A stretch of DNA of 64,000 nucleotides. It comes from Andrena cerasifolii (lineage: Eukaryota > Arthropoda > Insecta > Hymenoptera > Andrenidae). The translations under genes were made by a program, and so were the position numbers. The stretch lies in NCBI RefSeq assembly GCF_050908995.1, contig NC_135129.1:1488001-1552000 (forward strand), read 5' to 3'. The notes beneath the pieces were generated by a model. That model was not told where the DNA came from. It searched no databases and was given only the letters and a program-made list of their open reading frames with translations. This document shows, piece after piece, positions 61,598 to 64,000 of this stretch. Positions within the stretch are counted from its first letter, which is position 1; the number at the start of each line of letters is the position of its first letter.

Positions 61598-61712
61598 CAG
61601 AGACATGTTGCGGATAGCTACTACTCCTCTCTGCTCGCCTTAACCACGTTATTCGCCTATCGGAGTTCCCGTGCAAAACTATGCGAATATTCTCGATCAT
61701 CCGACCAGTCTA
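61598..61712 (+). repeat. Unknown duplicated sequence, copy 2
   Basis: AGCAGAGACATGTTGCGGA, CTCTCTGCTCGCCTTAAC, TGCAAAACTATGCGAATATTC and GATCATCCGACCAGT match 55187-55320. Copy 1 is slightly longer between the shared blocks. Confidence 0.6.
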
Positions 61713-63057
61713 ATGGAATTCGTACTTCGTGCCGGCGGACGAGATGTACTTGGACACCAGAATGCGGGCGAATAAAGTCGACGATCTTTCCCCCTCGTAT
61801 TTTTTCACCGTCACGGCTTTAATACGTCACCGTGATAAAGCAACCCCCGTCGTTGCATTGATATTCAGTCGGGGGCCTCATCTTCGGTCAAACGCGGTCT
61901 AACGGAATGTAACATTGAATACTTGGGCGAACAATAATTCCGTGGCACGTCGGGTTATCGATGACAAGTTTCGATACCTCCTGTAGCTGGTACAGGGTGT
62001 ATATCACCTCGCGCGATCGAATCAGTCGCGTGAATGAGATGCTGCTGCTTGTGATAAGGGTGCAAGGGATATTGCGGAATAACTGATTCAAATGTGCGTA
62101 ATTTTAGTTAAGGGGGGAATAGACGTGCATGCCCAGGATGGGGTGGAAGGAATGTAGGGTGAGTGGGAAAGGGGTGGCCTGGGTTAAGTGGCGGAAAATA
62201 TTTTTTGGCGTGGAAAGTTCAGTTTTGAGAAGAATAAGTTTGAGGGTTCGTTGTTTAATGGAACCTTACCTTGCAAATTATTGAAATTTAGCTGAAATTT
62301 ATTAATCTATTTTATTATTCAAGTCTTCCTCGAAATTTCCATAATGGAATATTATTTTAGGGGAGAATCATCCGTTTGAATTTTTCAAAGAAATGCAATT
62401 TTGGTTGAATTAGAATACGAATTAATGTTCTACTAAAACATGTGGAACGAATTAGGGATTGCAAAATTACCGACTTTTTCAATTAGCTAAAATTCGGTAA
62501 AATTTTCAATCAAAACCGGTTTACCGGTATTTTTTTAAGGTATTGAAAGTATAAGAGTAAACATTACGAAAAACATTTTTTTGAACTCTAATCGAGCATT
62601 ATAAAAAATAAATGGAAATAAAACTATTCTGAACATAAAATATAAAATGATATAAAACTAAATAGATATATTTGTATAACTATTGGCATTACTTATTAAT
62701 ATGGATCGTCACCACGAAAACAATGAAAAGTATCGTAACTAGCATACATAATTAAATATTTGTTATTTAATAATTCTTTGTAACAAATAAGCACACAAAA
62801 AACATAATTTGTCTAAACTTTGGCCTCGTGATCGCGACCGAATTTTGTAAGCTTGCAAATTCACGAAATTATAGTAATACCATAAACTGTGCGAAGGAGC
62901 ATTAAAATAAGGAACTATAGAATATTGAGCTAAAAACAGTTTTTCAGAAATTAAAAATTTTTCCAGTTCCATGTTACTATTTTGTCGAACCTAACTGATG
63001 CTTCAATCAAACTTATTTCTTTAATATTTATTTTTGGTAAGAAATACACACCCTTCT

Positions 63058-63555
63058 AAAACTTAAAAGTAAATGTTATCGGCGCACCGGTTCGGTCTAT
63101 TTTTATTTATTTATTTATTTTTTTATCTGTTCTGTAGATTCAACAATTTGCTAGAAACTGAGACAGAGACAGTGAACATGTTGGACTTATTCATTACATT
63201 ATTTGAAATAAATTTTGGGATGACATTATAAGTTCTGCACTTTAAAAAAAAAGAATTTTCGGTTACTTATCTTAACTAGGTTCAATCTGTTGTTCGAAAG
63301 GTCCTTGAGGTTCCTTAAGGTTTCTTGTCCAAATTGTCTTAACATCGACGTGTAAAAACTTTCCTTTGTTAAAGAAGTAGGTGTGTATGTTTCGCCATCC
63401 ATTTTAAATAAAATGATTTAGAATTTCGATCGTAAAGAATTTTTAAAACTTAAAAGTAAATGTTATTTTTAAAATAGACCGAACCGGTGCGCGGATAACA
63501 TTTACTTTTAAGTTTTAAAAATTCTTTACGGTCGAAATTCAAAATCATTTTATAC
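63058..63555. repeat. Nested inverted copies of a Penelope-like/retroelement end
   Basis: AAACTTAAAAGTAAATGTTA and GCGCACCGGTTCGGTCTA at 63058-63105 are inverted at 63475-63522. A second palindrome pairs AGAATTTCGATCGTAAAGAA (63420) with its inverse at 63520-63545. The same AACATTTACTTTT..GGTCGAAATTC block occurs at 4038-4085. The middle (63103-63400) resembles a minus-strand LINE tail ending in (AAATA)n. Confidence 0.55.
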
Positions 63556-64000
63556 ACACCCTTCTATTCTAAAAATCGAATAACTTCTCAAAACATCACC
63601 AAAAATCTGTATAAATTTCTCAAATATCTTATGCTCAGAGTAAAATCGTTTTGAAAACACGATGTCTGTGAACCCCGAATATTATTTCCAAAATGGCAGA
63701 TTCTGAGATGCAGGACTTGTCCATGAACTGGAACGCTGTCATCCGCGACAAATTTGCTGGCTGTCAGATTTATTTAACCGGGGTCGCTGTGTTAACTTGC
63801 ACAAAAGTCTTGTAACATGCAGCCTTATCAGACGCGCTGCAAAGAAATCCTCGCATCCTCCAGGGGACAAGAGTCGATGGGGCAAAGGAGAAGCGTCCTG
63901 TAAATCCTAAGACAGTCGTGAGGAACGACGACAGCTCGCCCTTCGTTAAAATGTCTTACACGGATGGCGAGTACGTATTTCCCATGAAATTTTCGCCAGC
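63556..64000. other. Unassigned end of window
   Basis: Mixed composition. Short frames such as the one starting MADSEMQDLSMNWNAVIRDK (about 63693) stop after about 40 codons and match nothing I know. Confidence 0.3.

Overview
This window looks like nuclear DNA from an insect. It is AT-rich but CpG is not depleted, the genes have short introns with GT/AG borders, and most of the sequence is transposon debris. Hymenoptera is my best guess from base composition and repeat content, but nothing here proves the order. I found no tRNA, rRNA, CRISPR or prokaryotic feature.

Only two host genes are convincing, both on the minus strand and head-to-tail. A three-exon WD-repeat gene for the diphthamide enzyme DPH7/WDR85 lies at 26104-27363. 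A gene for a CDK2-associated protein 1/2 (DOC-1 family) has its coding exon at 28523-28801, a likely 5' UTR exon ending at 29095, and a 3' UTR that probably runs to about 27.48 kb. A third minus-strand transcription unit may begin near 25811, with a 5' UTR exon and a strong GTAAGT donor at 25713. Its coding exons would lie further left and I could not find them.

The rest is a layered set of mobile elements, many with readable ends. (1) Elements bounded by TTAA (piggyBac-like): 748-2525, 7535-8453, 8450-9502, 38589-39998 and 58120-58846; two of them share one TTAA. (2) Elements with 8-bp target duplications (hAT-like): 1245-1928, 6875-7130, 10781-11824, 33383-33880, and 33412-33595 nested in the previous one. 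(3) TA-flanked elements: Tc1-like fold-backs at 5508-6104, 19156-19742 and 55890-56432, and a group with GGGT termini at 45544-45784, 51669-51904, 52814-53541 and 60377-61444, the last carrying a pogo-like transposase remnant. (4) A Harbinger-like element with TAA duplication at 13764-14071, inside a minisatellite. (5) Two decayed ISL2EU-type transposons (20.29-20.77 kb and 30.6-33.06 kb), with a THAP/DDE transposase facing a second gene that has SWIM zinc-finger and YqaJ-nuclease homology. (6) 5'-truncated LINE copies at 5.27-6.69, 46.95-47.74 and 55.66-56.70 kb, a Penelope-like end near 3.9 kb, and a solo LTR with perfect 5-bp duplication at 22629-22931.

Several GC-rich, CpG-dense blocks (about 0.42-0.75, 9.85-10.45, 15.0-15.75, 22.15-22.55, 34.2-34.95, 37.45-38.15, 42.3-43.4 and 46.0-46.75 kb) have open frames on both strands but no protein I recognise. 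They may be regulatory or undetected exons. The most interesting content is the nuclease-bearing ISL2EU pair and the several nested insertions whose order can be read from duplicated target sites.
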